A model generated the notes under the pieces. The model had not been told where the DNA came from. It saw only the letters and a program-made list of their open reading frames with translations, and made no database searches. Below are positions 32,679-41,014 of a stretch of DNA of 64,000 nt, one piece after another. The first letter of the stretch is position 1; every line of letters starts with the position of its first letter. Source of the stretch: Nocardia harenae NBRC 108248 (GTDB lineage: Bacteria > Actinomycetota > Actinomycetes > Mycobacteriales > Mycobacteriaceae); the NCBI RefSeq assembly GCF_001612885.1, contig NZ_BDBH01000006.1, positions 186,001 through 250,000 of the forward strand. The letters are read 5' to 3'. The translations under genes were made by a program, and so were the position numbers.

Positions 32679-33209
32679 TTATCGCGCGTCCCTTCTCGCC
32701 GCGCGGCGCGCCGCCCTGGTGGCGCGTGCCATCCGGACGAGGTAGGCCGGGGTGGGCGGCACCCAGGCGAGCTGCTTGGCGGTGCCGAGGTCGTCGCGGT
32801 TGGCCCAGTGCTCGATGACGAGTTCGTCCGCGATCCGGAGCCAGTGCGTCTGGGTGGTGGCGAAGGTCTTCCCGGTGGGCGGGAAGGCCTGCTCCACCTC
32901 GCCCTCGGCGTCGTAGGTGACGAAGGGGCCGGTGTGCCGCCCGGACATGGTGGTGCGCACCACGACGAGATCGCCGTCGGCCACCACCTCGTGCACCTCC
33001 CAGCGCAGGTCGGAGTAGGCGGCGCGGAGCCAGAGCGCGGTGGCGTAGAACCCGGAGGGGCCGGGCACGCGGCAGGCGGGCGGCTCGTCGATCGCCTCGC
33101 GGTTGGTGGCCTCGGGGTGCAGGACGGCGTGGAAGTCGGCCTCCGCGCCGGTCGCCATGATCTCGATGCTGCGCAGGGCGAGCGCGCGGTAATCGGTGGA
33201 AGTAACCAT
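32679..33209 (-). CDS. SnoaL-like/ester cyclase family protein (NTF2 fold)
   Basis: A 176-residue NTF2-fold protein of the ester-cyclase/SnoaL group: MATGAEADFHAVLHPEATNRE near residue 17, WLRAAYSDLRWEVHEVVADGDLVVVRT in the middle and FPPTGKTFATTQTHWLRIAD near 113, the usual beta-strand pattern. The C terminus is an Arg/Ala-rich helix. Substrate unknown. Divergent from a TetR gene with a dyad in between, so it is a likely target of that regulator. Confidence 0.82.
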   Translation of the reverse strand: MVTSTDYRALALRSIEIMATGAEADFHAVLHPEATNREAIDEPPACRVPGPSGFYATALWLRAAYSDLRWEVHEVVADGDLVVVRTTMSGRHTGPFVTYDAEGEVEQAFPPTGKTFATTQTHWLRIADELVIEHWANRDDLGTAKQLAWVPPTPAYLVRMARATRAARRAARRDAR

Positions 33210-33297
33210 TCGAGGATTCCTCGCTGATCGAAGGGGTTGCGTAGATGGATCGGTTCCGGCGGCCCTGATGTCAACGGTCCGGCGGTTCCAATTTCGC

Positions 33298-33328
33298 CGA
33301 ACATATCGTACAGTCGAAATATGAATTC
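33298..33328. promoter_or_regulatory. Candidate TetR operator between snoaL-like and tetR genes
   Basis: CATAT at 33302-33306 and ATATG at 33319-33323 form an inverted repeat, extended outward by CGAA and TTCG. It lies 24 bp before the TetR ATG in an AT-rich patch of the 142-bp divergent gap. Confidence 0.4.
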
Positions 33329-33351
33329 GGACGGACAGATCGTCAAGCCAA

Positions 33352-34011
33352 ATGTGCGACACTGACGACGTGGGAAAACGCAAGTACGAACAGGTGGCGC
33401 GGGCCGAGAACGCCGAACTGACCCGGCGCAAGATCCTGGACGCCGTGGCGCAGCGGCTGCGCGAGGCGCCGGCCGAGCCGGTCAGCCTGGAGCGGGTGGC
33501 CAAGCTCGCCGAGGTCTCCCGGACCACCATCTACGCCGACTTCGGCTCCCGCGCCGGGCTTTTCGACGCCTTCGTCCGCGACCTCTGGGAGCGCACCGGG
33601 CTCGGCGAGCTCAGCGCCGCCGTCACCGATGCCGAGCCGCGCGCGCACCTGCGCGCCGCCATCGCCGCCGCCTCCCGGATGAAGAGCCGCGACCTGGAGA
33701 TCTACCGGGTGCTGCACGCCATGGACCGGCTCGACCCCGCCTCGGCAGGCGACGCCGTGCGGCACATGGAGGAGGACCGCCGCGGCGGCGTCGAGTACCT
33801 GGCGCGGCGGCTCGCCGACGGCGGCGTGCTGCGCGCCGACGTGACCACCGAGTGGGCCACCGACGTGCTGTGGGCGCTCACCGGCTTCGACGCCCTCGAC
33901 CACCTGCTCACCGGCCGCGGGCTCGATGTCGATGCGGCCGTCGAGCGCCTCACCACCACCGCCGAACGCGCACTGTGCCGTCCGGCCGATGATCCGGAGC
34001 CCCGGCCGTGA
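33352..34011 (+). CDS. TetR/AcrR family transcriptional regulator
   Basis: A 219-residue regulator. The helix-turn-helix occupies about residues 20-66, ending in VSRTTIYADFGSRAGLFDAF, a textbook TetR recognition helix. The C-terminal part (ALTGFDALDHLLTGRGL) is a TetR_C-like ligand domain. Divergent from the SnoaL-like gene and overlapping the methyltransferase by GTGA, so it may control both. Confidence 0.9.
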   Translation: MCDTDDVGKRKYEQVARAENAELTRRKILDAVAQRLREAPAEPVSLERVAKLAEVSRTTIYADFGSRAGLFDAFVRDLWERTGLGELSAAVTDAEPRAHLRAAIAAASRMKSRDLEIYRVLHAMDRLDPASAGDAVRHMEEDRRGGVEYLARRLADGGVLRADVTTEWATDVLWALTGFDALDHLLTGRGLDVDAAVERLTTTAERALCRPADDPEPRP

Positions 34012-34826
34012 CCGACCCCACGCACCCCCGCTTCCCGCGCTCCGCGCGCTACCACCCGAACTGGCTGCGCGCCGCCGTGAGTGGCGGCGCGAACCCGCTG
34101 TGGCTCACCGAGTGGCTCACCGAGGCGGTGCAGCTGCGCCCCGGCATGCGGGTGCTCGACCTCGGCTGCGGCCGCGGCGCCTCCTCGGTGTTCCTGCACA
34201 CCGAGTTCGGCGTCGAGGTCTGGGCGGTCGACCTGTGGTTCGACGCCGCCGAGCGGGCGCGGCGCTTCCAGGACGCGGGCGTCGCCGACGCGGTCCACGC
34301 CCTGCACGCGGATGCCCGCGCACTGCCCTTCGCCCCCGGCGTCTTCGACGCCGTGCTCAGCATCGACTCCTTCGTCTACTACGGCACCGACGACCTCTAC
34401 GCCGGCTACCTGACCCGCTTCCTGCGCCCCGGCGGCCAGCTCGGCATCGCGGGCGCCGGGCTCACCGCCGACCCCGGCTGGCCGGTCCCCGACCACCTCG
34501 CCGCCTGGTGGGAACCGGCGCTGGCCTGCCTGCACACGGCGGAGTGGTGGCGGGCGCACTGGCAGCGCAGCGGCCTGCTCGAGGTCGAGCTGGCCGATGC
34601 CATGCCGGACGGCTGGCGGCGCTGGCTGGACTGGCAGCACGCCGTCGCACCGGACAATGCCGCCGAGATCGCGGCGCTCACGGCCGATCGCGGCCGCCAT
34701 CTCGGCTATGTGCGCGCGGTCGCCCGCCGCCGCACCGACGTCGAGCCCGACCCGCCGATCACCGCCGTTCCGGCCGAGTACACCCCGCACCCGCTGCTGC
34801 GCGACCCCGCGCCAGGCGTCGGATAG
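34008..34826 (+). CDS. Class I SAM-dependent methyltransferase
   Basis: A 272-residue Rossmann methyltransferase. Motif I is VLDLGCGRGASSVFL near residue 48; an acidic EVWAVDLWF end of strand 2 follows, and motif IV-like FDAVLSIDSFVYYG lies near 115. N-terminal RYHPNWLRAAVSGGANPLWLTEWL resembles small-molecule methyltransferases of actinomycetes. Acceptor unknown. Coupled to the TetR gene by a 4-bp overlap; fgd starts 78 bp downstream. Confidence 0.85.
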   Translation: MTDPTHPRFPRSARYHPNWLRAAVSGGANPLWLTEWLTEAVQLRPGMRVLDLGCGRGASSVFLHTEFGVEVWAVDLWFDAAERARRFQDAGVADAVHALHADARALPFAPGVFDAVLSIDSFVYYGTDDLYAGYLTRFLRPGGQLGIAGAGLTADPGWPVPDHLAAWWEPALACLHTAEWWRAHWQRSGLLEVELADAMPDGWRRWLDWQHAVAPDNAAEIAALTADRGRHLGYVRAVARRRTDVEPDPPITAVPAEYTPHPLLRDPAPGVG

Positions 34827-34904
34827 CGGCGCTCCTCTATGGTCGATGGAGGCGGGCACCCGGCACGAAGTGCCCGCGGCAACGTGGCGACAGGAGCGGC
34901 GCAC

Positions 34905-35915
34905 ATGGCAGACCTCAAGCTCGGGTACAAGGCCTCGGCGGAGCAGTTCGGACCGCGGGAGCTGGTGGAGATCGCCGTCCTCGCCGAGGAGCACGGCCTC
35001 GACAGCGCGACCGTCAGCGATCACTTCCAGCCCTGGCGGCACAAGGGCGGGCACGCCCCCTTCTCGCTGGCCTGGATGGCCGCGGTCGGCGAGCGCACCA
35101 AGCGGATCCAGCTGGGCACCTCGGTGCTCACCCCCACCTTCCGCTACAACCCCGCGGTGATGGCCCAGGCCTTCGCCAGCATGGGTTGCCTGTACCCGGG
35201 CCGGGTCATGCTCGGCGTCGGCACCGGCGAGGCGCTCAACGAGATCGCCACCGGCTACAAGGGCGAATGGCCCGAGTTCAAGGAGCGCTTCGCCCGGCTG
35301 CGCGAGTCGGTCGCGCTCATGCGCGCACTCTGGACCGGTGACCGGGTGGATTACGACGGCGAGTACTACCACACCGTCGGCGCCTCCATCTACGACGTGC
35401 CCGAGGGCGGCATCCCGGTCTACATCGCCGCCGGCGGCCCGGTGGTGGCCCGCTACGCCGGCCGCGCGGGCGACGGCTTCATCTGCACCTCGGGCAAGGG
35501 CATGGAGCTCTACACCGAGAAGCTGCTGCCCGCCGTCGCCGAGGGCGCGGCCAAGGCCGAGCGCGAGCTGGACCCGATCGACAAGATGATCGAGATCAAG
35601 ATCTCCTACGACACCGATCCCGAACTGGCGCTGGAGAACACCCGCTTCTGGGCCCCGCTCTCGCTCACCCCCGAGCAGAAGCACTCCATCACCGACCCGA
35701 TCGAGATGGAGGCCGCCGCCGACGCGCTGCCGATCGAGCAGATCGCCAAGCGCTGGATCGTCGCCAGCGACCCGGACGAGGCCGTCGAGCAGATCAAGCC
35801 CTACCTCGACGCCGGCCTGAACCACCTGGTCTTCCACGCCCCCGGCCACGACCAGCGCCGCTTCCTCGACCTCTTCCAGCGCGATCTGGAGCCGCGGCTG
35901 CGCAAGCTCGGCTAG
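34905..35915 (+). CDS. fgd: F420-dependent glucose-6-phosphate dehydrogenase
   Basis: A 336-residue luciferase-fold (TIM barrel) enzyme, the same length as M. tuberculosis Fgd1. It oxidises glucose 6-phosphate to 6-phosphogluconolactone, reducing coenzyme F420, and so feeds F420H2 to many reductases. Visible landmarks: [14 protein letters not shown] at the start, [11 protein letters not shown] with the catalytic His near residue 40, GTGEALNE near 107 and [10 protein letters not shown] near 195. ATG follows CAGGAGCGGC. Neighbouring pta and ackA agree with the mycobacterial order. Confidence 0.96.
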   Translation: MADLKLGYKASAEQFGPRELVEIAVLAEEHGLDSATVSDHFQPWRHKGGHAPFSLAWMAAVGERTKRIQLGTSVLTPTFRYNPAVMAQAFASMGCLYPGRVMLGVGTGEALNEIATGYKGEWPEFKERFARLRESVALMRALWTGDRVDYDGEYYHTVGASIYDVPEGGIPVYIAAGGPVVARYAGRAGDGFICTSGKGMELYTEKLLPAVAEGAAKAERELDPIDKMIEIKISYDTDPELALENTRFWAPLSLTPEQKHSITDPIEMEAAADALPIEQIAKRWIVASDPDEAVEQIKPYLDAGLNHLVFHAPGHDQRRFLDLFQRDLEPRLRKLG

Positions 35916-36388
35916 GCCCCCGGGCTCGGGACGCGCGGCATGGCCTCGGCGTCCAGTTCGAGCCGGTCCATCGTCGCCGCGAGTTCGGTGAGCGCGGCGA
36001 CGATCTCGGCGAACCGCGCGGCCCCCAGTTCGGCGGCGAGCCGGTGCGCCACCCGCGCGTGCTGCGGCGAGATCCGGCGCACCGCCGCCAGGCCGGCGTC
36101 GGTGACGGCGACCAGCTTGGCGCGCCGGTGCGCCGGATTCTCCCGGTACTCGGCGAGCCCCTTGCCGACCAGCAGGTCCGCGATGCGCTGCACGCTCTGC
36201 CTGGTGATCCCCATGGCCCGCGCGATGCCCGCCACCGGGAGCGGCTCGTGCAGCACCGCGCCGAGCACCTGCCACCAGGCGGCGGTGAGCCCGGCGGGCG
36301 CCGCGAGCTTCTCGGCGATCGCGAGGAAGCGGCCGTTCAGCGCGAACGAGGTGATGGCCGCGGTGCTGAACAGCTCCTGCTCGGTCAC
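35912..36388 (-). CDS. MarR family transcriptional regulator
   Basis: A 158-residue winged-helix regulator: [30 protein letters not shown] near residue 50 is the recognition helix, followed by the wing ([19 protein letters not shown]). It overlaps the DJ-1-like gene by 4 bp (ATGA) and is its distal operon partner. The double palindrome over that operon's promoter is its probable binding site. Overlaps fgd by 4 bp at the stops. Confidence 0.9.
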   Translation of the reverse strand: MTEQELFSTAAITSFALNGRFLAIAEKLAAPAGLTAAWWQVLGAVLHEPLPVAGIARAMGITRQSVQRIADLLVGKGLAEYRENPAHRRAKLVAVTDAGLAAVRRISPQHARVAHRLAAELGAARFAEIVAALTELAATMDRLELDAEAMPRVPSPGA

Positions 36389-37014
36389 GCCCCGTGCTCC
36401 GCGAGCACGGCGTAGGCGCTCGGGTCGCGCTCGGCGAAGAGCCGGAACCAGGCGTCGAGCACCGGCGGCTCGTAGACGTCGAGCGCCGCGAAGACCTGGT
36501 GCGCGAAGTGGAAGGGCGCCAGCGAGGTCGCGGTGATCACGTTGCCGTCGGTAACCGCGGGCTCGCTGCGGTAGTGCGCGCCGCCCGCGTAGCCGCTGCC
36601 GGCGAGGTAGCCGGGGTCGTTGCTGGTGTGCGCCCTGGTATCGAGCAGCCCCGCCTCGGCGAGCCCGAAGGTGGCGCCGCAGATGGCCGCCACCGGCCGC
36701 CCGGCGTCCAGGAAGTCGCGGGCCAGCGCGGTGAAGCCCGCCAGCTCGTCGCCCTGATCCCAGAGGTTCGCCCCCGGCAGGATGAGCGCCGCCGCCCGGT
36801 CGAGCTCGACCCCGGCCAGGTCCACGTCGGGCAGGATGCGCATGCCGCCGCCGGTGGTCACCGGCTCGGTGCCGCGGCCGACGGTGCGCACCACCAGCGA
36901 ACCGGGTCGGCGCTGCAACTCGGGGTTGTTGAGGTAGGCGATGGCGGCCCCGACCTCCCAGTCGGCCAGGGTGTCGTAGACCGCCGTGTACACGATGCGA
37001 GGTTCCGAAGTCAT
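36385..37014 (-). CDS. DJ-1/PfpI family protein
   Basis: A 209-residue class I glutamine amidotransferase-like protein. The nucleophile Cys lies in AAICGATFGLAEAG (near residue 110), the nucleophile elbow of DJ-1/PfpI, and the strand DRAALILPGANLWDQG precedes it. The family includes chaperones, deglycases and isonitrile hydratases; the exact activity is open. ATG at 37014 is chosen because a TTGACA / CAGGAT promoter places the transcription start at this ATG (leaderless). Controlled with, and probably by, the MarR gene it overlaps. Confidence 0.87.
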   Translation of the reverse strand: MTSEPRIVYTAVYDTLADWEVGAAIAYLNNPELQRRPGSLVVRTVGRGTEPVTTGGGMRILPDVDLAGVELDRAAALILPGANLWDQGDELAGFTALARDFLDAGRPVAAICGATFGLAEAGLLDTRAHTSNDPGYLAGSGYAGGAHYRSEPAVTDGNVITATSLAPFHFAHQVFAALDVYEPPVLDAWFRLFAERDPSAYAVLAEHGA

Positions 37015-37050
37015 GACAGCATCCTGTCGAACATGACAGGATGCTGTCAA
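37015..37050 (-). promoter_or_regulatory. MarR-type double palindrome overlapping a leaderless promoter
   Basis: GACAGCATCCTGTC (37015-37028) and its exact reverse complement (37035-37048) flank 6 bp; each arm is itself a GACAG-N4-CTGTC palindrome, so two dimers could bind. On the minus strand TTGACA (37050-37045) and CAGGAT (37026-37021) are spaced 18 bp, putting the start of transcription at the ATG 37014. Bound repressor would cover both boxes. Confidence 0.75.
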
Positions 37051-37054
37051 TAGC

Positions 37055-38269
37055 TCAGCCCAGCGCGTGGTCCAGGTCCGCGATCAGGTCCTCCACGTCC
37101 TCCAGCCCGACCGAGATCCGCACGACGCCGTCGGTGAGCCCGATTCCGGCCCGGCCCTCCGCGCCCATGGCCCGGTGCGTAGTGGTGGCCGGGTGCGTGA
37201 TCAGCGTCTTGGCATCGCCGAGGTTGTTCGAGATGTCGATGACGCGCAGCCGGTTCAGCACCTCGAAGGCGCGCTTCTTGGCCTCGCCGTCGGCGGCGGC
37301 CAGCTCGAAGGTGACCACGGTGCCGCCGCCGCTCATCTGCGTGGTGGCCAGCTCGTGCTGCGGGTGCGTCTCCAGGAACGGGTAGCGCACCCAGCCGACC
37401 GCCGGGTGCCCCTCCAGGAAGCGGGCCACCTCGAGCGCCGCCTGGGTGGAGTGCCGGACGCGAAGCGGCATGGTCTCCAGCCCCTTGAGCAGGGTCCAGG
37501 CATTGAACGGGCTGAGCGCCGGGCCGGTGTGCCGCATGAGCGTCTTCACCGGGCCGTCGATGTACTCCCGCTCGCCGAGGATGGCGCCGCCGAGCACCCG
37601 GCCCTGGCCGTCGATGTGCTTGGTGCCGGAGTAGACCACCACGTCGGCGCCGAGCTCGAGGCTGCGCTGCAGCAGCGGGGTGGCGAAGACATTGTCCAGC
37701 ACCACCGTCGCGCCCGCGGCGTGCGCGAGCTCGCTCACCCGCCGCACGTCGACCAGGTTCTGCATGGGGTTGGCCGGGGTCTCGAAGAAGACCGCCTGGG
37801 TGGGCACCGAGAGCGCCCGCTCCCACTGGTCCAGATCCTCGCCGTCCACGAAGACCGTCTGCACGCCCCAGCGCGGCAGGATCTCGTTGGCCACCACGAA
37901 GCAGGAGCCGAAGAGGCTGCGCGCGGCGACCAGCCGGTCACCGGCCTTCAGCAGCGCGCCGAGCGCGGTGAAGACCGCCGCCATGCCGCTGGCGGTGGCG
38001 AAGCACGCCTCCGCGCCGTCGATCAGCCGCATCCGCTCCTCGAAGACCGCGACCGTCGGGTTGCCGTACCTGGAGTAGACGAAGTGCTCGACGTCACCGG
38101 TGAAGGCCGCCTCCGCCGCCTCGGCGCTCTCGTAGACGAAGCCCGAGGTGAGGTAGAGCGCCTCGGAGGTCTCCTCGAACCCCGAGCGGCGCAGCCCGCC
38201 GCGCACGCCGAGCGTGGCCGGGCCGACACCCTCCGGCAGCGGCCGGTCGAAGGCGCCGCCGGTGATCAC
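37055..38269 (-). CDS. metZ: O-succinylhomoserine sulfhydrylase MetZ
   Basis: A 404-residue PLP enzyme of the Cys/Met metabolism family that makes homocysteine from O-succinylhomoserine and sulfide. SGTKHIDGQGR near residue 215 carries the PLP lysine; YSRYGNPT near 66 and ATASGMAAVF near 92 are typical. The GTG start overlaps the rhodanese stop as GTGA and gives nearly the mycobacterial length (406). The pair lies behind a SAM-IV riboswitch, so it is switched off when SAM is plentiful. Confidence 0.96.
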   Translation of the reverse strand: MITGGAFDRPLPEGVGPATLGVRGGLRRSGFEETSEALYLTSGFVYESAEAAEAAFTGDVEHFVYSRYGNPTVAVFEERMRLIDGAEACFATASGMAAVFTALGALLKAGDRLVAARSLFGSCFVVANEILPRWGVQTVFVDGEDLDQWERALSVPTQAVFFETPANPMQNLVDVRRVSELAHAAGATVVLDNVFATPLLQRSLELGADVVVYSGTKHIDGQGRVLGGAILGEREYIDGPVKTLMRHTGPALSPFNAWTLLKGLETMPLRVRHSTQAALEVARFLEGHPAVGWVRYPFLETHPQHELATTQMSGGGTVVTFELAAADGEAKKRAFEVLNRLRVIDISNNLGDAKTLITHPATTTHRAMGAEGRAGIGLTDGVVRISVGLEDVEDLIADLDHALG

Positions 38270-38682
38270 GACTGCCGCCAGGGCAGGCCGTCGGCGCGCC
38301 AACCGGCCGAGCCGCGGTGGCCCGCGCTGTCCAGCGGGCCCTCGAAGCCGTCGATGACGTTGTAGGAGGGGGCGATTCCGGCGCCGGTGGCCAGCCCGGC
38401 GGCGTTCGCCGAGCGCTGGCCGGAGCGACACAGGAACACGACGGGGGCCTCCGGATCGCGCCCGTCGAGCGCCCGGTTCAGCTGCTCCAGGAAGGCCGGA
38501 TTGGGCGAGCCGGTGCCGTCCACCCACTCGATCAGCGCGGTCGGGCGCGCCAACTCGCTGGTATCCGGGACCCCGACGAACCGCCACTCCGCCTCGGTGC
38601 GGACGTCGATCAGCACCGCGGACGGATTGTCGCGCAACAACTCCCACGCCTGCTTCGGGGTGATGTCACCGGCATAACTCAT
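38266..38682 (-). CDS. Rhodanese-like sulfurtransferase
   Basis: A 138-residue single rhodanese domain. The persulfide-forming Cys is in FLCRSGQRS near residue 95, and VLIDVRTEAEW near residue 24 is the CH2A motif. It probably supplies or carries reduced sulfur for MetZ, with which it overlaps by 4 bp; the same pair is adjacent in M. tuberculosis (Rv0390-Rv0391). AGGAGG 7 bp before the ATG is a strong ribosome site downstream of the riboswitch. Confidence 0.93.
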   Translation of the reverse strand: MSYAGDITPKQAWELLRDNPSAVLIDVRTEAEWRFVGVPDTSELARPTALIEWVDGTGSPNPAFLEQLNRALDGRDPEAPVVFLCRSGQRSANAAGLATGAGIAPSYNVIDGFEGPLDSAGHRGSAGWRADGLPWRQS

Positions 38683-38700
38683 GTCGAACCTCCTGTGAAT

Positions 38701-38815
38701 CCACGCTTGCCGCAGGGAAATGCCGATACGGCCAGGTCGTCACCCGGAGCACCCCGCCGCGGAGGAGGGTTGCCGACCAGCCGAGCCGGGGCTTGGCGCT
38801 GGTTCTCATGACCTT
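38701..38815 (-). ncRNA. SAM-IV riboswitch
   Basis: On the minus strand the leader shows the SAM-IV core in order: GGTCATGAG, CCAGCGCCAAGCCCCGGCT, GCTGGTCGGCAACCCTCC, GGCGGGGTGCTCCGGGTGA, CGACC closing the first stem, then a short hairpin (GCCGTATCGGC) and GGCAAGCGTGG. This follows the actinomycete SAM-IV consensus closely. It lies directly upstream of rhodanese-metZ. The 3' end stops 19 nt before the ATG, next to AGGAGG, so control of translation is plausible. Confidence 0.93.
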
Positions 38816-38823
38816 GCGAACCG

Positions 38824-38853
38824 AGATTGCCCCGGGAAAGCGGGTGCTGTCAA
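38824..38853 (-). promoter_or_regulatory. Promoter of the riboswitch-rhodanese-metZ transcript
   Basis: Minus-strand TTGACA (38853-38848) and CAATCT (38829-38824) are separated by 18 bp. The expected start, about 38817, falls just before the first riboswitch stem. Confidence 0.65.
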
Positions 38854-38879
38854 CACGGGTTCTCCCGCGTCCGGGCGCG

Positions 38880-39314
38880 TCATCCGCACACCAGCCAGCG
38901 GTCGCCCGCGCGGGTGAGGCTCCAGGTGGCGGTGGCCACGCGGCCGTCCACCCGCGTGGTCACCGTGATCCGGCCGCGGTCGCCCTGCACCACCGGATCG
39001 GCCAGCTCCGCGACCTCGATCTCGGTGCGCGTCTCCGGCCCGCCCAGCTGCTCGGCGAGCGGCGAGGCCGCCTCGTCGAAGCCGTCGCAGGCGGTGCCCG
39101 GCGGCGGCACCGTGTCGCTGCGGCCGCGCGCGTCGGCGTAGTTGCGCACCGCGGCGGCCAATTTGTCCGCCTCTGTGACATTCTTCTCAGCGGGCGAGAG
39201 CACCCCCGCGATCACGATTCCCACCAGGACCAGCACCGCGAGCACCCCGGCCGCCACGAACGGCACGATCGATCGGACTTCCGGCTCGGGGGCGTCGGGC
39301 TGCGGCTCGCTCAT
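38880..39314 (-). CDS. Single-pass membrane protein with Rv0361-like outer domain
   Basis: A 144-residue protein: short acidic cytoplasmic tail, one helix (IVPFVAAGVLAVLVLVGIVIAGV, residues 16-39) and an exported domain with two Cys (near 75 and 143) that may pair. The outer domain has the NTF2-like pattern (NVTEADKLAAAVRNYADARG, then strands ending TWSLTRAGDRWLVCG) also seen at the C terminus of the large repeat protein at 53-55 kb. Function unknown. Confidence 0.78.
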   Translation of the reverse strand: MSEPQPDAPEPEVRSIVPFVAAGVLAVLVLVGIVIAGVLSPAEKNVTEADKLAAAVRNYADARGRSDTVPPPGTACDGFDEAASPLAEQLGGPETRTEIEVAELADPVVQGDRGRITVTTRVDGRVATATWSLTRAGDRWLVCG

Positions 39315-39490
39315 CCCTCGATGATCACCGATGACCTGGCCGGGCGGCGCACCGGCCCCGGCAGGATACGCGCTGCGTACCCGGGGCGCGGACCGAGCGG
39401 AGCAGGGCCGATAGAATGGGTGCTTGCGACTCGTGCCGGAGCCGCCCGCCGATGCTCCGGAGAGAATCGGAGCGCGGTCCCGGACCGATC

Positions 39491-39509
39491 TCAGGTTAGC
39501 CTGGGCTAA
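39491..39509. promoter_or_regulatory. Candidate IdeR/DtxR iron box upstream of fprA
   Basis: TCAGGTTAGCCTGGGCTAA matches 15 of 19 positions of the DtxR/IdeR consensus TWAGGTTAGSCTAACCTWA, and contains GTTAGCC / GGCTAAC dyad arms. It ends 42 bp before the fprA ATG, a position suited to repression. Confidence 0.6.
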
Positions 39510-39551
39510 CTAGACGCCAGATGAACGTATCGACCGAAGGTGCGCGTGAAC

Positions 39552-40943
39552 ATGACCGAACAGAGTGAGGCGGCCCGGCCGCTCCGCATTGCGATCGTGG
39601 GCGCAGGCCCGGCCGGGATCTACGCCGCCGACGCGCTGATGAAGTCCGACGCGGACGTCTCCATCGATCTCTACGAGCGGATGCCGGCGCCGTTCGGCCT
39701 GATCCGCTACGGCGTCGCGCCCGACCACCCGCGGATCAAGGGCATCATCACCGCGCTGCACAAGGTGCTGGACAAGGAGCAGGTGCGGCTGCTCGGCAAT
39801 ATCGACTACGGCACCGACATCACCCTGGACGACCTGCGCCGCTTCTACGACGCCGTGATCTTCTCCACCGGCGCCAATGCCGACCGCGCGCTCACCATCC
39901 CCGGCATCGACCTGGACGGCTCCTACGGCGCCGCCGACTTCGTCTCCTGGTACGACGGCCACCCCGACGTCCCGCGCACCTGGCCGCTGGAGGCCGAGAA
40001 GGTCGCGGTGCTCGGCGTCGGCAACGTCGCGCTGGACATCGCCCGCGTGCTCGCCAAGACCGGCGACGAGCTGCTCCCCACCGAGATCCCGCCGAACGTC
40101 TACCAGGGCCTCAAGCAGAACAAGGCCGTCGAGGTGCACGTCTTCGGCCGCCGTGGCCCCGCGCAGGCCAAGTTCACCCCGCTGGAGCTGCGCGAGCTGG
40201 ACCACTCGCCCACCATCGAGGTGATCGTCGACCCCGCCGACATCGACTACGACGAGGGCTCCGAGGCCGCGCGCCGCCACTCCAAGCAGGTCGACATGGT
40301 CGCCAACACGCTCGAGCAGTGGGCCATCCGCGACCAGGGCAACCGCCCGCACAAGCTCTTCCTGCACTTCTTCGAGGCGCCGACCGAGGTGGTCGGCGAC
40401 GCCGACGGCAAGGTCGTCGGGCTGCGCACCGAGCGCACCCAGCTCGACGGCACCGGCAATGTGAAGGGCACCGGCGAGTACCGCGACTGGGAGGTGCAGG
40501 CCGTGTACCGGGCGGTCGGCTACCTGTCCCAGAACATCACCCAGCTGCCCTTCGACGATCAGGCGGGCACCGTGCCGAACGAGGCGGGCCGCGTTCTGAT
40601 CGACGAGAACGCCGACGGCAAGGCCCGCTACCTGCCCGGCACCTACGTCACCGGTTGGATCAAGCGCGGCCCGGTCGGCCTCATCGGCCACACCAAGGGC
40701 GACGCCAACGAGACCGTCGCCTGCCTGCTCGACGACAGCAAGGATTTCCCGCGCGCCGAGAACCCCGCCCCCGAGGCCGTGATCGAGTTCCTCGAGGGCA
40801 AGGGCGTGCCCTACACCACCTGGCAGGGCTGGTACCGCCTGGACGCGCACGAGCGCTCGCTGGGTGAGCCGGAGGGCCGCGAGCGGGTCAAGGTCGTGGA
40901 GCGCGAGGACATGCTGCGCGCCAGCGAGCCGAACAAGGTCTAG
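39552..40943 (+). CDS. fprA: NADPH-ferredoxin reductase FprA
   Basis: About 463 residues, an adrenodoxin-reductase-like flavoprotein. FAD motif IVGAGPAGIYAADAL near residue 15, GVAPDHPRIK near 55, NADP motif VLGVGNVALDIARVL near 150, FGRRGPAQAKFTPLEL near 196 and the C-terminal TGWIKRGPVGLIGH loop are all present. It moves electrons from NADPH to ferredoxins and P450 systems. ATG at 39552 matches mycobacterial FprA; a GTG at 39540 would add four residues. An iron-box-like site upstream suggests iron control. A terminator follows. Confidence 0.96.
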   Translation: MTEQSEAARPLRIAIVGAGPAGIYAADALMKSDADVSIDLYERMPAPFGLIRYGVAPDHPRIKGIITALHKVLDKEQVRLLGNIDYGTDITLDDLRRFYDAVIFSTGANADRALTIPGIDLDGSYGAADFVSWYDGHPDVPRTWPLEAEKVAVLGVGNVALDIARVLAKTGDELLPTEIPPNVYQGLKQNKAVEVHVFGRRGPAQAKFTPLELRELDHSPTIEVIVDPADIDYDEGSEAARRHSKQVDMVANTLEQWAIRDQGNRPHKLFLHFFEAPTEVVGDADGKVVGLRTERTQLDGTGNVKGTGEYRDWEVQAVYRAVGYLSQNITQLPFDDQAGTVPNEAGRVLIDENADGKARYLPGTYVTGWIKRGPVGLIGHTKGDANETVACLLDDSKDFPRAENPAPEAVIEFLEGKGVPYTTWQGWYRLDAHERSLGEPEGRERVKVVEREDMLRASEPNKV

Positions 40944-40950
40944 CTCGCGA

Positions 40951-40981
40951 CGCCTGCCGGAACGCAGGAGTCCGGCAGGCG
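40951..40981 (+). terminator. Intrinsic terminator after fprA
   Basis: Perfect 11-bp stem CGCCTGCCGGA / TCCGGCAGGCG with a 9-nt loop, 8 bp after the fprA stop and 34 bp before the next gene. Confidence 0.7.
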
Positions 40982-41014
40982 ACAGCCGCGCCCACCTCGA
41001 GGCATTCTGTACAC

